Shown here: in pieces, positions 23,299 through 36,174 of the stretch
Layout: every line of letters begins with the position of its first letter
Numbering within the stretch: position 1 is the first letter of the stretch
DNA from: Abelmoschus esculentus
Lineage: Eukaryota; Streptophyta; Magnoliopsida; Malvales; Malvaceae
NCBI GenBank assembly: GCA_035048815.1
Contig: JAUCBN010000034.1
Coordinates: 9,216,737-9,280,736 of the forward strand
DNA length: 64,000 nt
Direction: 5' to 3'
Notes under the pieces: generated by a model
Told to the model about the DNA's origin: nothing
Databases searched by the model: none
Seen by the model: only the letters and a program-made list of their open reading frames with translations
Made by a program: the position numbers and the translations under genes

Positions 23299-25999
23299 TG
23301 TTATTGCATTTGAGACTTAGTCTAAATTTTGGACCCCTTTAAGACTTTTAAACATTTTTTTATATTGGTTTCCTTTAAGATTTCACCTAAACATTCAAAT
23401 TTTGATATCAATTTACATACAAGTTATCAATCCTGTCATAAAACATAGATTACCTATAAGGCACTATTCTACCATAACTTGGTGACTTAAAGGTTACCTA
23501 TTGAAACATGCAATAGAATCTTAACAAAGTAACCTATTTGGTCTTTCTTGAGAGACAAGGTAATCATTTGGTATTTCTTTAAGCACAAGTAAACAACTTG
23601 GTCAAACTTAAGGTCTAGGCAACCTATTAAATCATTAAATCATTCGACTATATACCAAACCTATCATATTTTCATCGATCCACTTAATTTAAACACCTAA
23701 AAGCACGCTTAGATATCTTGAAACAAGCATACATCTTTTACTACACTTAACTGAATTAGAACATTCAAGACAACTTCAATTTCCATTCTCTAAATGCAAG
23801 ATTTCTCCTACATAAAAGGACTTATTTGGAACATAGTTAACTAGACAAGAACTATCCGAGAAATGAACAAACAATCGAATCCTAACAAGACATATCATGC
23901 TTCTTCTCAAGCAACAAGTGAATTACCAAGTCACCTAGGTCATTCATTCAAGTATGAAAACTAAATTCTTTCATCCAAGCAAGATTAAGACCATCTTATA
24001 CATACCCATCATGTTCATATAATACTACCATGACTTAGCCATAATATTTACATGCCAAAAAGCTTAGTTCAATTATTTACATGCCAAATACACAAAACCA
24101 ATATGTACAAGCCATGCATACAATCCAAAATGCATGGACTAACATATACAAATTCACTAAGACACCACTACAAGGAGTCTTACAAAAAAAGATACCATAC
24201 TTTAATTGCTGCTTGTGCTTGCCTCCGAACAACCTCAACTTAGATCCTTAGCTTGAGAACCTGATGTTTTGGGAAGGAGAAAACAAAAGAGTGATAAGTA
24301 CAATAAGTACTTAGTGATGTAGCAGCTAAGTCTAACCGTTTTAGACACAATTTATATCATAAGAATAACATGCTTAATTCAAACAATATATCGTATTCAT
24401 AGCAAGGTAATTAAATCGATCATGCATAAGTTATCAAACACAAATATCATGCTCATCGTACTCCAAACATATATTCCAAGAGCAACAACTCATATGCTTA
24501 AGAACTAACTAGCATATATCAATGCATATGACTCATTAGTCAAATTTCATATATATGTCCAAGCTTTCATTAAGCAAGGTCTTAACCAAATGCTACTTTT
24601 AGCAACTAATACATTCAAATTCTACCATAATAACTTCTGATTTTCAATGATCTTATTAGCAATTTCATAACTAATTCCAATGCTCACATTGGAAAATACA
24701 CATACATATCCCTTTTAACACATTAAGCCTTTAATATTCAATTATTTACCATTTATTTCCTTGGTGTAAATTAGACTAGGTAAACAAGTCAACAAAAGGT
24801 ACACTAAGTACCTAAAAAAGTACCACAAAGGTACTAACAAAAGATACCCAAGGTATCTAACAAAGGTGACTAACCACCAACCAATAGTAAACAAAGTACT
24901 GAATTAAAAGTACCGAAGTACTGAGCAAAATTACATGTAGTACTGAACAAAACTACCAAAGTACTAACAAGACAAACTCAGACTATAGGCATGTCGTACT
25001 ACCTAAGACCTATTATCAACCAAGGATCAATAGAATTTTCATTAACCATCAAGTCCATTTGATCATCTTTTAATGACATTTGATCATCTTCTAATACATA
25101 CTAACCATGCTCTTATCACAAAGGCAAGCATTCATATCATGCTATAATACAAGGTCATTCATATCATCATATACATGTCATATGCATGATTCACAAACCT
25201 GGCATCCCGCAGCAACGTGCCATAACTTACCCCGACATTTCCAAGCCATGTACATGAACTAGTCTAGTCCTAGCAATCTAACAACCAATTCATGGCATCA
25301 CACAAGTTATCAAACAAATTATCCTTCTTCCCTTATTACCAAATATGATTTTAGTCCAATTAAATGACATTTTAATTAACAAGAGACTGTTTAGGACCTA
25401 GTTCCTAACCCTAAGGTTTGCTACACTCACAAAAATTTCAAACTATCAAGGGTTACAAATGGTGATTCTTTTGTTCTTTATTCTTGCAAGCTCCAATCTT
25501 TTCTCTTCTTCACTATCACCTTCCCTTGGATCCTATAACATTTCATATAATTTAATATTCATTCAAGCAAAAAAAATCATGAATTAAGAGTCCTAATGCC
25601 AAAAACAAAATTTGTACATTATGGAAAGCTTTGCTATCTCTTAGAAAAACTAGCATATCTCTTAGCTCTTTTACCCAAATTTAACAAACTTTATACCATT
25701 GGAAAGATAAGAAGATACTCTAAATGAAAATGTTACTTTGAATTCTAACAGTTTGTTACCAGATTTCGTTTAAAGCTAGAGCAGTCCTGTTTCGGGATAG
25801 CCTGAACCACTTATTTTGATTCCTCTATATCTTTCATTTCACAACTCCAAATGAGGTGTTAATTTTCGCTTAAAGTAGACTCATGGAGGTATTAGGCTGC
25901 TATTTTAAGCCTCAAATCCCATATATATCAACCTAGGGACTTTTTCAAAGTTGTTCAGAACAGAGTGTTCTAGACAAATTTGACTGACTTAAATTCTAT
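23299..25999. repeat. Tandem duplication unit 2
   Basis: Starts at 'ttattgcatttgagacttag' and ends near 'gacttaaattctatgg', matching unit 1 in order throughout. It has its own GTAC-rich cluster at about 24800-24970. No gene. Confidence 0.75.
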
Positions 26000-27346
26000 G
26001 GTTATAAACACTAATCCAAGCTTGATAATTCATTCGTTCATGCTTCTAACACAATACCCAAGCAATAACTAACATAATATAAGCTTTCAACTAACAAAAC
26101 CAGCACCAATTTCTCAAGGGAAGCAAGAACATTACCTAGCTTTCTCAAAACTGCTCAGTAGCACTAGATTTCCCTCCAAGCTTAATTAGCTCCCTTTACT
26201 TCTTTAGCTGCCAAGAACTCACTCTTCACTCACTAGATTTTAAGGGAAATCAAGTCTTGAAGCTTTCTCAATCAAGCTCTCACTCAATTTTGAAAATGGA
26301 GGTGTAATGCAAGAAAGAAAATGAATTTCTCTTTCTCTTTCCCTTTTTCCTTGCATGACCGGCCACCCCTGCTATTTCCCTTTCTTTTTTTATTTTTTAT
26401 TTTTATTTTTTAACAATAAAATTTATCTTATACTCATTGAAATGACCAGCCCTTGACAAGTGTCCAAATATTTTTTTTAATTAATGGAAATTAAAAAAAC
26501 ATATTTTTCCAATTACATGCAAACATTGCTTCTTTATTTTTGTTTCAATTACATCCTTATTCTAGCTTTATACTTCTTCTTTAGTTCAATTAAGTCCTAA
26601 ATTTGTTAATTAATCTTAACTTGCTTACAAGAATTAATTTCATGAAATTCAACTTTAATTTTATGTTACAACTCCTAATATCTTCAATTGATTATCTTAA
26701 TTATCAATTGATCAATAATTTAATTGTGCCATCTTCCTAGGCCCTATTTAGGGTGTTACAATAAACCATTCCACAAAACAAAATATCCCAAGTCAACTTA
26801 TTTTAGTTCATGACTGAGAAAAGTATCAAACAATATCCTCCCAACATCACTCGAACAAAAAAACAAAAAAAAATAAAGAAGAAGAATTTGACATCCCCTT
26901 TGCTTAACTCTCACAATCTCGCCTCCCATCCATAGTAGATGATATGCTCTCTTTTTAAGGCTTAGCTTGGTCAATTTAGGAGATAAGATAAAGCTTGATT
27001 TGATAATCATGAAAGAGAATTTTCTTTCAAACTTAATTAGAATCATATCTTGTCATCTTTTCTTTAATGTTTTAAAATTCTTTCAATGCTTTTGAAATTG
27101 ACTTTATCTCCTTGAGATTCCTTCCAAATTTTTAGCCTATCACCAAGGAATTGATTCCTACAAACAAGTAAATACACCAAAACAATTTTTTTTTCACGGA
27201 TATTAATCAAAACACGAATTAAATATGACAACTTAGGAAATTAAGTGAAAATGCATGAAATAACTAACAATGCAACTAATAATGTTCTTAGGTCTAACAA
27301 TAATATGAGTGAAAATGGTAATAAAATAGCACTTTTAAACATTTAA

Positions 27347-28112
27347 ACATCTTGCTAGGGAGAAATTATATTATGAACATTATTCACCACGTCATTCGTA
27401 GTCCAAATAATCAAGTCTGTTCATTTTTGAATAACTACCTAATAACTGCTCACTCACTAATTACATTTAGAAAAGAGGTGATGATTTATCTTGAAAAAAT
27501 TGAGATAGATGAATCATATTAGTTAGGACCAAATATGACGTGATGGAAAGGGTTCGTGATATATTTTCTCTTTGCTAGAGTTGGTTTGTATTCTTTTAAT
27601 GCTTCTATGTTATTCTTTTTTCTCCATTTTTAGGGTTAATAGGTTTTTAACGAGGCATTTGGTAACTTAATATATTTTGATAAAAAAATTGAACCATAAA
27701 TTATTCAAACATTATAGTATGGATCGATTTTTAATTTTTTGCTCAACCTTAACTTCCATGAGTTTTGATACTTTAAAAAGTTTAATACATGTCAATATTC
27801 TATAGAATAAGTGGTTAAATATCTCAATTGACATTGACTCTTCGTGTGTTCAAAATTTATTAGAGCAAAATTTTCCTTCCCCTCCCTCTTCTACCGTAAG
27901 TAAAAATTACTAAAAAAAAGTTTAATACATAAATTGCACCACAATGTTTATATATTTAATGATTTTGATATATAATATTTTTATTATTAATGCCTTTAAA
28001 ATATCTAGAGTTATTTAAACCATCGTCAACTCTATTAAAAATGTGAGCTAATAAAAATGTGATATGTGACAATTTAACAAAACTTAACTTTAATGAAAAG
28101 GATAAATGATAT
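27347..28112. other. AT-rich intergenic sequence
   Basis: No gene, repeat boundary or RNA gene that I can support. It separates the split insertion from the third gag-protease element. Confidence 0.4.
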
Positions 28113-28617
28113 TGTCACGTGGCTAGACTTTTAAACTAACCCACCGTGCGGCCTTAAGGGAAGTAACTGAAGACAAACGCCTAAGTAAACTTTCTCAACA
28201 TTTTTGGAAGATCAAACTTCCCAAGAACCGACAAAGGCGAAGTGTTCTAAGTGGAAACGAATCAAATAAGATGAGCGAGGAAGAACGCTCAAGAACGCTT
28301 AAGAACATTCAAGAACACTGAAGAACAAAGAAACAACACTGAGAGGATTTTTAGAGTAAATACCTTTATTCCATGGAAAGTTGGAATACCCAAATACATC
28401 AAATGAGGTGGGGAAGGTCTCTATTTATACTTGAACTCCCCTCGATCCTACGGTCTATAAATATTTACATCGACGGTTATGATACAACCATATACATTTA
28501 CAAAGCATAATTATGGGAATATTACCACTTAACTATGGAAAGTATCTTCTGTGTTCACACAATGTGTTCACACACCTTAGATGGATAAGGCTTCTAGAAC
28601 TCTCCCTTGATCGAGCC

Positions 28618-31600
28618 TGTAACGACCCTCTTTTAAAATTTAAAGGTTAAGAGTGTGTGGGGTCGTTGAAAGACGCTTTGTTTATAAAATATTGAGTATC
28701 ATACAAAAATGGGTCTAGGTTTAAAGAATTGAAAATTTGGGATGAAATTAAAATTTAAGGTTCAAAATTGAGGATTTTTTTATTTTGAAAATTCGATGAA
28801 TTTTGAGATTTAAAAAAAGTTTAGGGTTTAATAAATTGATTACTTCTTTTCTTTTTTTTAAATTAGGGGTGAACTTAGAAAATTAGTGTTTAAAAATAAA
28901 AAGGGATTGGGGATCATTTAGAATAAAGATGGAATTTATTTTTTTTTAAAAAGGAACGGAATCGACACCGATCACTTTGGTAGACCAGACACCGTAAAAC
29001 AAGAGATTCAAAATAAATAAAAAGGGGTTCAGGAGTCGGTTACGGTTAAAACGGGATGGCATTTTGAACCGCCCTAAATTGTTACCTTTAACAAAACTTA
29101 TCGCTTAATTAATTTGGAATTCTCGATTTGAAGTGGAATTTAATCAGTTATTTATTTAAAAATTCGGGTGCATTTTAACGTCTCTTTACTCGAAGATAGA
29201 CGTATACACCGCCACCACTTCGTTTGGTGTCGGGCTTACTACGACCGAGTAAAGTATTAATTAATTCATTAATTAGAATGTTGATTGTGGATTCGATTAG
29301 ATAATAAGGTGCATAAAAATAAATACAACATAATATGAAAGGTAAATAAACAATACAATAATTAAATAAACAATATAAAGCATATAAATAAATTAAGTAA
29401 CTAAAATGCAAGCTAAAAAAGAAATTAAATGAAGACTCAAACAATAAGAACCTGAAAAGGACCGAATAGAAACAAAAATTGAAAATTTAGGCTCAAAACA
29501 GTAATGAAAAATAGTGAGAGGCTCGGAATAAGGGACTAAAATGGAGATTTACGAGAACCAGTGGTTAAAACCAAAAGGAAAAGAGAAGATCGAGGACTCA
29601 ATCATGAAAAAACAGAAATTAAACTTAAAAGGGGGTTAAAATGGAATGATTTCAACACTTCCAGACCCTCACATCGTTATTTAGAAACGAGGAGGGACCT
29701 GAAAGTGAAACCGAAGACGCAGAAGGACCCTTAAACAATTAAACCGTTATTAAAATGGCGATTATAAACCAAAGAGAGACCAAAATAATAGACATCTCAA
29801 AGTTTGGAGAACCTGGAATGTGAAAACAATGACACGGAGGGGTTTAATGACCCTAATATTACCATTTTCTTTAAAGAACCTAGGTATAAAACACATCAGA
29901 AAAAGAAAGGTTTCCCCTTTTTGTTCATTTGTTCTAACCGAACTCATAGAGAGATGAGAAACTCTTTCTTTTGTTCATGTTTGAACCCAGAAACGAGAAA
30001 GAACATTCAAAGTGTTCTTGCTCCAACCCAGAAAACGTCGACCAAACCCAGATTCAGGCCGTATCAGCCGCCACTCGTGACGGCCGGCGAAGTAAAAGCT
30101 AGGCTTTTCTTCTCTTTACGTAACCCTTCTCCGATTTAAAACCCTTATTCCGTAACAAACACACCCCAAAAAAAATTCTCTGACAAAGAAAAAGAAACCA
30201 AAGAAAACCCCATCACTCCTCCCGTCGAATACGTGCGAAAGCTCACCATATAAGACCTCCAAAAGAAGATCTAGCAGTTTATTGCTAATGTGATTCGAGA
30301 GGAAGTAATGGAAGAAAGGAAGAGGAAGAACCGTTCCGGCTCCGGCTCACCGCTTTTGAAATGGATGTCACCGGATTATTTCCTCTACCGGAACCATGGT
30401 TCGAAAAAAGGTAAAAAACCTTTCTTTCTACATGCATGTGGGAAAAAACGAGAGAAAAAGAATACCTTTTCGCTGAAATTTCTTTTGTATATTTCTGAAT
30501 GAATAGTTACAATCTTTTTTTTTGAGTTTTTATATACTCGGTTTACATCTGTAATAAAGAAAAAAACTCCTTGTAATCGCTTGGGGTTTTTGGCAGTATT
30601 CATGTATGATTCTGAATATGTTTTTTGGTCTGCTGTAAGTCCCTATCAATCTAAAATTTAGCCATTTTCGGTTAGTATTTGTTGATGCCTAAAGTCCTCT
30701 CTGATATGTATGTTTGTCCATATGTGGGTACTGCTCTGTGAGAGGGGAACCACCGGACGGTGATCGGTGGTCGGGCGATTCATGGAAGGTGGAAGATCGT
30801 TCATGAGCAGCACGCGAGGTCTGAAGAGTCTGCAAGAAGCTGAACCGGCGAGAGTGGGGGAGGCCATAAGCCGAGCGTGGGCGCGTTGGGAGACCACTGG
30901 CCGCTTCTTCTTTTGATCTGAGCCGTTGGATCAAGATCAGATCCAATAGCCCAGATCGGGCTACGTAGAAGAAAGAGATGGGCATTAGATTAGTCGAGCT
31001 AGGGTTTTGAAATAGAATGAGCTCGTAATTTTAATTGTTTTGGGTTGTGTATTTAATTATTGTAAACGGGCCCTATAAATTAAATGAAGTGGTTTGTGTA
31101 ATGTTTTTGGTTTTATAATTTCTTTTGGGTTAATGTAATTAATATAAGTGGGCTAATTATTATTTGTTTTGGACTAATAAATAAAAGAAGATGGGTATTT
31201 ATTTAATCTGACTTGGTTTTATTTTTTTATTTATTTAATTACGCTTTTATAGATAATAATAATAATAATATAAACTAATAAAGAAAGAAAGGAAAACAAA
31301 GAGAACAAAACAATACCATTGAAAAAAAGAAAAAAGGAAATGTATACCTAAGAAACAAAAATAAAATATTTAAAATATTTTAGATTTTTTTCTTCTAAAT
31401 AACATATATGGTAATATATATATATTTACAAAGTCAAAAGAGAAAGAAGGTAGATACAAACTAATATATATTGATATAATGTTTTTGCGTTTAATATAAA
31501 GGTGATAAGTAATTAATAAATAGTAACTAAATTAAAACCAAAGGTTAATTAAAATTAAAAAAAAAATAACCATAATAATATAAAACAATCATAATACAAA

Positions 31601-31911
31601 GTAATATCGAAATAAAATATGTAGTAAACAAAACAAAATTAAAACAAGGTAAATAAAATAAATAATAATTTATAATATTTTTTTGGTGAAATTTTTAGTT
31701 TAATAGTAATATGAATATATATATAATTTTTTAGTTTTTTAATATATTTTTATGGATTAACAAAACTAAATGAATAAAACCCATTATTATATTTTTAATT
31801 TTTTTATCTTTTGTCATGAATGCTAAAAATTACATAAAGCCCATTATTATTTATGACAAAATGAAAATGAAAATGAAAACGTGTTTACCCCGAATAAAAT
31901 TAATGATTACA
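28618..31911. mobile_element. 3.3-kb solo LTR inserted into the third gag-protease element's LTR
   Basis: TGTAACGACC...ATGATTACA bounded by perfect GAGCC duplications (28613-28617 and 31912-31916). The surrounding LTR becomes continuous when it is removed. The interior has no gag or pol. It has a TATAAA at 29885-29890, and an AATAAA at 30553-30558 about 660 bp further on, an arrangement expected for U3-R-U5 of one very long LTR read on the plus strand. Very long LTRs are typical of Ty3/gypsy Tat/Ogre and Athila lineages, but the lineage is not proven here. Short ORFs inside (for example 29804-30139) have no domain. Confidence 0.6.
29885..29890 (+). promoter_or_regulatory. Candidate TATA box of the 3.3-kb solo LTR
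   Basis: TATAAA preceded by 'cctagg' and followed at about 30 bp by a possible transcription start. Paired with a downstream AATAAA at 30553. Confidence 0.35.
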
Positions 31912-32024
31912 GAGCCAACGTTGGTGGTCTTCTCAAGCCCAAAGTCACCCTTGGAATTACATGGGCAGGCCAAAATGCACCATGTGATGTCAATGTCTCA
32001 GACCTCAACCTGCGGCCCGTGATA

Positions 32025-34242
32025 TTCTCCCCCACCAAACTTGGCGACGCCTTCGTCGCATCACTCAGACAAGTCTGAGTTCGATCCTGGAGCTTCTCGC
32101 GCACCTTCGCTTGATTCTGTCTCGGAATCTGGCTTGTATGTTCCCCATAAGAACCGCTCTCCCCATAAAGAGCACCGAACTCTGATTTAGTTGCCCCCAT
32201 AAGGACTCCTCACCTCGATTTGCACCGTCTTGTAAAATCAATCGTACCAAGCATATCTTGATCACTATCCCTGTGTTCAAAATGTACTTCACTCATTGAC
32301 TCGGCATTTACTCCACCCGTCAATCCTTCGTCCCTGAAGCTTGATGCCCTATTGCTCCTCGGTAATGCAACACCCATCGTTACTTTGTCTCCCTTGAAGT
32401 TTGATGCATCAGCCACCTTGTCCACAGATGGCTCCTCGACGGATTCCACGCCAAAAGGCTCGGGCAACACATGCCTATCCAAGGAAATTTCCTTAACAAT
32501 CGCCTCTAACTCGATGACTCCTTGGCTTAGAGCATCCTCGACATGCCAAATAGCTGTCAACTTCTTGGTCCCTTGCCCAATGTCTCGTTGTACAAGCACA
32601 ATACATTGTTGTCTCGGATCCAAGATGCACACGACGTTGGCATACGGAATGATGATTGCTTGAATACGAGTTAGGAAGTTCAATCCCAAAATAAAATCAA
32701 AGTCATCAATTTCGATTACCTCAAAAATTTTCGTTGGCCTTCCATTCGCCGATCTACAGCTCAACTTTCTGCACAGTCCCTATAACATGAGCTTCCTTGG
32801 CATTCACCATCTTGATCTTTTCTGTTGAGTCCATAAATTTAAGACCAAGCTCCTCAGTAGCCTTCTTGGACATGAACAAATCACTTGCCCTCGTATCCAC
32901 CAAAGCACTCTTTGATCATCCCGCCACGTTGATGTCGATAAACATCAACCCATTTTGCTTCTTGCCTTTTTTCTTGGCAGAATTCAGAATCATCGAGCCA
33001 AGCTTCGTATCCTTATTACACTCGGGCTCGTCCTCCTTGGACTGCTTAACTCGATCAGGGCACTCTCGCGCTAAATGCGGTCTCTTGCATCAGTAACACT
33101 TACGACTCACCCTCGGCTTTCCTCATTTGACACTTGCGATTCCACCAAGTCTACCTGGTTCACCATCTCAATCGTCATCCTGATGGACAACGGCGTCGAG
33201 GCGGCTCTTCTTTTTCGGATAGTCCTTTACTACGTGTGGACCATCACAATGGTAGCACCTTAATGCACCTCGATCCTTCCGCTAATATGGCTTATCATGC
33301 CGGTTGGACTTGGTCGACGGCTTGCCATCATCGTTACTATCTCTAGAAACATCTTTGTCTCTTCTACCATTTCCCTTGCCACGGGAATTGGAATACTTGG
33401 ATTCCATGGACTTGAATCCACCATACTCGGTCAAGGACTCCGCAATGGCTAGGGCTTTAGAAAGTTCTTTAACATCCCGCCACTCTAACTCGGTCTTGGC
33501 CCATGGCTTCAGTCTGTCCATAATTGTGAAAAGAGCATCCTTCTCACACAAGCCGGGTATCAAGAGCTGTAGCTTACTAAAAATCTCGAATGTAATCTAC
33601 AATGGATCCTTCATGTCGAAGCCTCCTGAACTTGGATCTGGCTTCTCATTCAGTGTTAATCGGGCAAAACTATTGTTTCAACTCTGCTTGGAACTCGTCC
33701 CAGGTTCCTAAAGCTGTGCCTCCATTACTCTTATGCAGACACCTACGTCGCCACCATAACAAGGCAACATCAGCCAAATAAACAACAACAGTGTTTACCT
33801 TTTCGGCATTTTCAGTGATGCTCATTGCCCAGAAGTATTGCTCCATGCATCATATGAAGTTCTCGACATCTTTCGCTGACCTGGTTCCCTTTAACTCTTT
33901 GGGTTTGGGGATGTCCTTCATTGGCTTAGGTGTGGTTGGATTTAACACACCATTCCGCATAGCAGCTTGATAAACCAACACTTCCACCCTCAATGCCTCA
34001 AACTTGGCTTCGAGAGCATCTCTCTTCTCCTCCAGCTCATCACCTTGGTCATCCAGTTCCTCGAGGCGTGTGTCCACCACGTCGAGTCGCTCTATGGAAT
34101 GCTTCACAGATCCTTCAAGCCTGATGACCTTATCCTCAAGTGCAAACAATTTGTCCCTTGAGTTAGCCCGACTTTCTTTGTCAGCCTGGGTTTCCACACT
34201 CTTCTGGCTAGCAGCAGTAACAGTCTCCCTCTTTGGTGCCAT
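32025..34242 (-). pseudogene. Gag-protease ORF of the third element, degraded
   Basis: The start at 34242 (MAPKRETVTAASQ) is intact and opens 130 codons: a coiled-coil-like N-terminus then DIPKPKELKGTRSAKDVENF. Next open pieces: 33563-33282 (gag end, DRLKPWAKTELEWRDVKELS then a basic, serine-rich linker) and 32764-32210 (DDFDFILGLNFLTRIQ, the retropepsin C-terminal strand, followed by a 150-residue tail of unknown role). Between them the two knuckles (about 33230 and 33085) survive only partly and the DTG-bearing segment lies in a shifted frame near 32900. The start codon and downstream tail of this copy help define the family's full protein. It is not functional. Confidence 0.7.
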
Positions 34243-34307
34243 CTCAAACTCGATGCTTCGTATCTCGAATGACCTAAACGTTGCTCGAACAAGGCTCTAA
34301 TACCACT

Positions 34308-34889
34308 TGTCACGTTGCTAGACTTTTAAACCAGCCCACCATGCGGCCTTAGGCGAAGTAATTGAAGATAAACGCTTAAGTAAGCCTTCTCGACACTTTC
34401 AGAAGATCAAACTTCCCAAGCACCGACAAAGGCGAAGCGTTTTAGGCGGAAACAGATCAAATGAGATGAGCGAGGAAGAACGCTCAAGAACGCTTAAGAA
34501 CGTTCTAGAACACTGAAGAACAAAGAAAGAACACTGAGGGGATTTTTAGATTAAATGTCTTTATTCCTTGGAAAGTTGGAATACTCAGATGCATCAAATG
34601 AGGTGGGGAAGGTCTTTATTTATACTTGAACTTCCCTCGATCCTACGGTTTATACAGATTTACATCAACGGCTATGATACAACCTTATCCATTTACAAAG
34701 CATAATTCTGGGAATATTCCTACCTAACTATGGACACACCTTGGATGGATAAGGCTTCTAGAACTCTCTTTTAATCGAGCAAACTTTGGTGGTCTTCTCA
34801 AGCCCAAAGTCACCCTTTGAATTACTTGGGCAGGCCAAAATGCACCATGTGATGCTAACGTCTCGGACCTTAACCTGCGGCCCGTGACA
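34308..34889 (-). repeat. Right LTR of the third gag-protease element
   Basis: TGTCACG...CCCGTGACA, 582 bp, clearly homologous to 10694-11295. It is shorter by a small internal deletion in the 'gtgttcacac' region. It contains the GAA-periodic stretch at about 34465-34520, including one TTCTAGAA. Confidence 0.8.
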
Positions 34890-36174
34890 ATATGCTAAAT
34901 TTCTCGGATCTATTTGAATTTAATCCCTAACATTTTTATTAAATACTAAATTAATTTTTATTTTATGTTTTAGTCTAATATTTTTATTTATAAATATATT
35001 ATTTTATATTTTACGGTTAATATATTTCGATAAATATAGATCTAATCAATTCTAACCTCGATTCCCTTAAATATTATTTTGAGTACTTAAGAGTATTATA
35101 AGCCAGTAAACTTTAAAAAAAAAATCAAATAAGTTTTCAAACTAATAAATTGAATCAAGTCATTTGACTAATTTTAATAGTTTTTATTTTGAAATATTAC
35201 TATCACGTTATATAGACTACAGTTATTTCATGTGACATTTATAAATTTTTATATGTTTTTTTTTTAATTTTTAAACAACTTAAAAAACCTAAAAGTGTCA
35301 AATGGTAATACTGTAGCACAATATATTATATCAACTGTTTAAAAAAATATTAAATTTAACAGTTAATATTGATCAGAACGATGGATTGATAAAATTTTAT
35401 AGTATAATAATTTAAATAAATAAAAATTCAAGAATTCAATTAATTTCATTTAAAAAAAATTAAAGGCTTATGATACCGGTAAGCCTATAATTTGTTTATA
35501 TAAATTCCAAAGTGAGGCTAGTAATTAAGCGCTGGAGTAGTGTATTGTTTTGAAGCAAGTTTCATTGCATGGTTATTTGTTGATTCCTTTCCCTTCGAGG
35601 TTATTGCCTAGAAACACAAGGGAACTTCTTTCCCATGAAACTTCGAACCCATCACCTATGGCTTTACATGTCGACTCATTCAACGTTTTCATTCTCTTTT
35701 CTCTATAATAAAGTTCTGGTCCCTGCTCCCTGAAGTAACTTGTTGGTAGAGGATTTGCTTACGGGACCCATCTTCACGGATTCATACTGCCATTTTTGTA
35801 AACTAGTACTTGCTACTTGCCTACTTGCCAACTTGCAGGTCATTACCCAATGATTTGGTTCTCTTCAATTTGTAGACGCCTTGGTATTTGCAAACCATGT
35901 GCCAACTACGACTGCTTTCAGCACCCCTCGGTCTGAATGGTTTTTATGGAAACCCTTGACTTCAGATCAGTCCAAATGCAGAAGCATGCAGTGACTTTCT
36001 TGGAAACTTATGGTCAATTATGTCGGCGTCAAGCATGTATTGTTTTCTAATCAAATTTAAGAAAATTCCAATACCATGCAGGATTTAAGCAACCAAATCC
36101 TTGACACAAGGAGCATTGGTCGTTAATGCAATATACTTCAAATATCCTTGGTTAAGCTTTGAGGATCTCCTGGC
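34890..36174. other. Upstream region of the CRK gene
   Basis: 34890-35520 is AT-rich with no recognisable feature. 35520-36174 is more mixed in composition and is the likely promoter and 5' leader of the kinase gene. No TATA box could be fixed with confidence. Confidence 0.35.

Larger units (their letters stand above)
20476..26760. mobile_element. 6.3-kb solo-LTR-like insertion with internal 2.7-kb tandem duplication
   Basis: Begins TGTAACACGCC, ends GGGTGTTACA, and is flanked by perfect 5-bp duplications ATAAA (20471-20475 and 26761-26765). No second LTR boundary, primer-binding site or coding region is visible inside, so it behaves as one long terminal repeat left after LTR-LTR recombination. 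Its length comes from two direct copies of a ~2.7-kb segment. Without the duplication the LTR would be about 3.6 kb. The orientation of the parent element cannot be fixed from the ends alone. Confidence 0.65.
19859..27346. mobile_element. Second copy of the unassigned TIR-like insertion, split by a solo-LTR-like element
   Basis: 19859-20475 and 26761-27346 are together homologous to 8971-10194: same start (TTGTTGCG...), same 'tccacagggatt' block, same 'ttagttcatg' block right of the interruption. The ends, GCGTTTAAAATGCT and (reversed) ATGTTTAAAAGTGCT, support terminal inverted repeats. Flanking hexamers (TGTCTT / CATCTT) only partly agree, so the target duplication is not secure. Confidence 0.5.
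28113..34889 (-). mobile_element. Third gag-protease-only retrotransposon, minus orientation, interrupted in its left LTR
   Basis: Same family as 6564-11295. The left LTR runs 28113-28617 and resumes 31917-32024 after a 3.3-kb insertion. The right LTR is 34308-34889 (582 bp). The minus-strand primer-binding-like site (TGGTATTAGAGCC) is at 34293-34305 and the polypurine tract next to 32025. Flanks ...GATAT and ATATG fit a 4-bp ATAT target duplication. The 2.28-kb interior equals the nested copy's interior once that copy's 1.2-kb insertion is subtracted, so this is the family's normal size. No pol. Confidence 0.85.

Noticed and set aside
29804..30139. 111-codon ORF in the 3.3-kb insertion
   Set aside because: It has no domain, overlaps the probable transcription start region of a long LTR, and other frames there are equally open for shorter lengths. 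Treated as chance.
33304..33711. 135-codon plus-strand ORF
   Set aside because: It is antisense to the gag-protease region of the third element; the minus-strand reading shows the real gag motifs.
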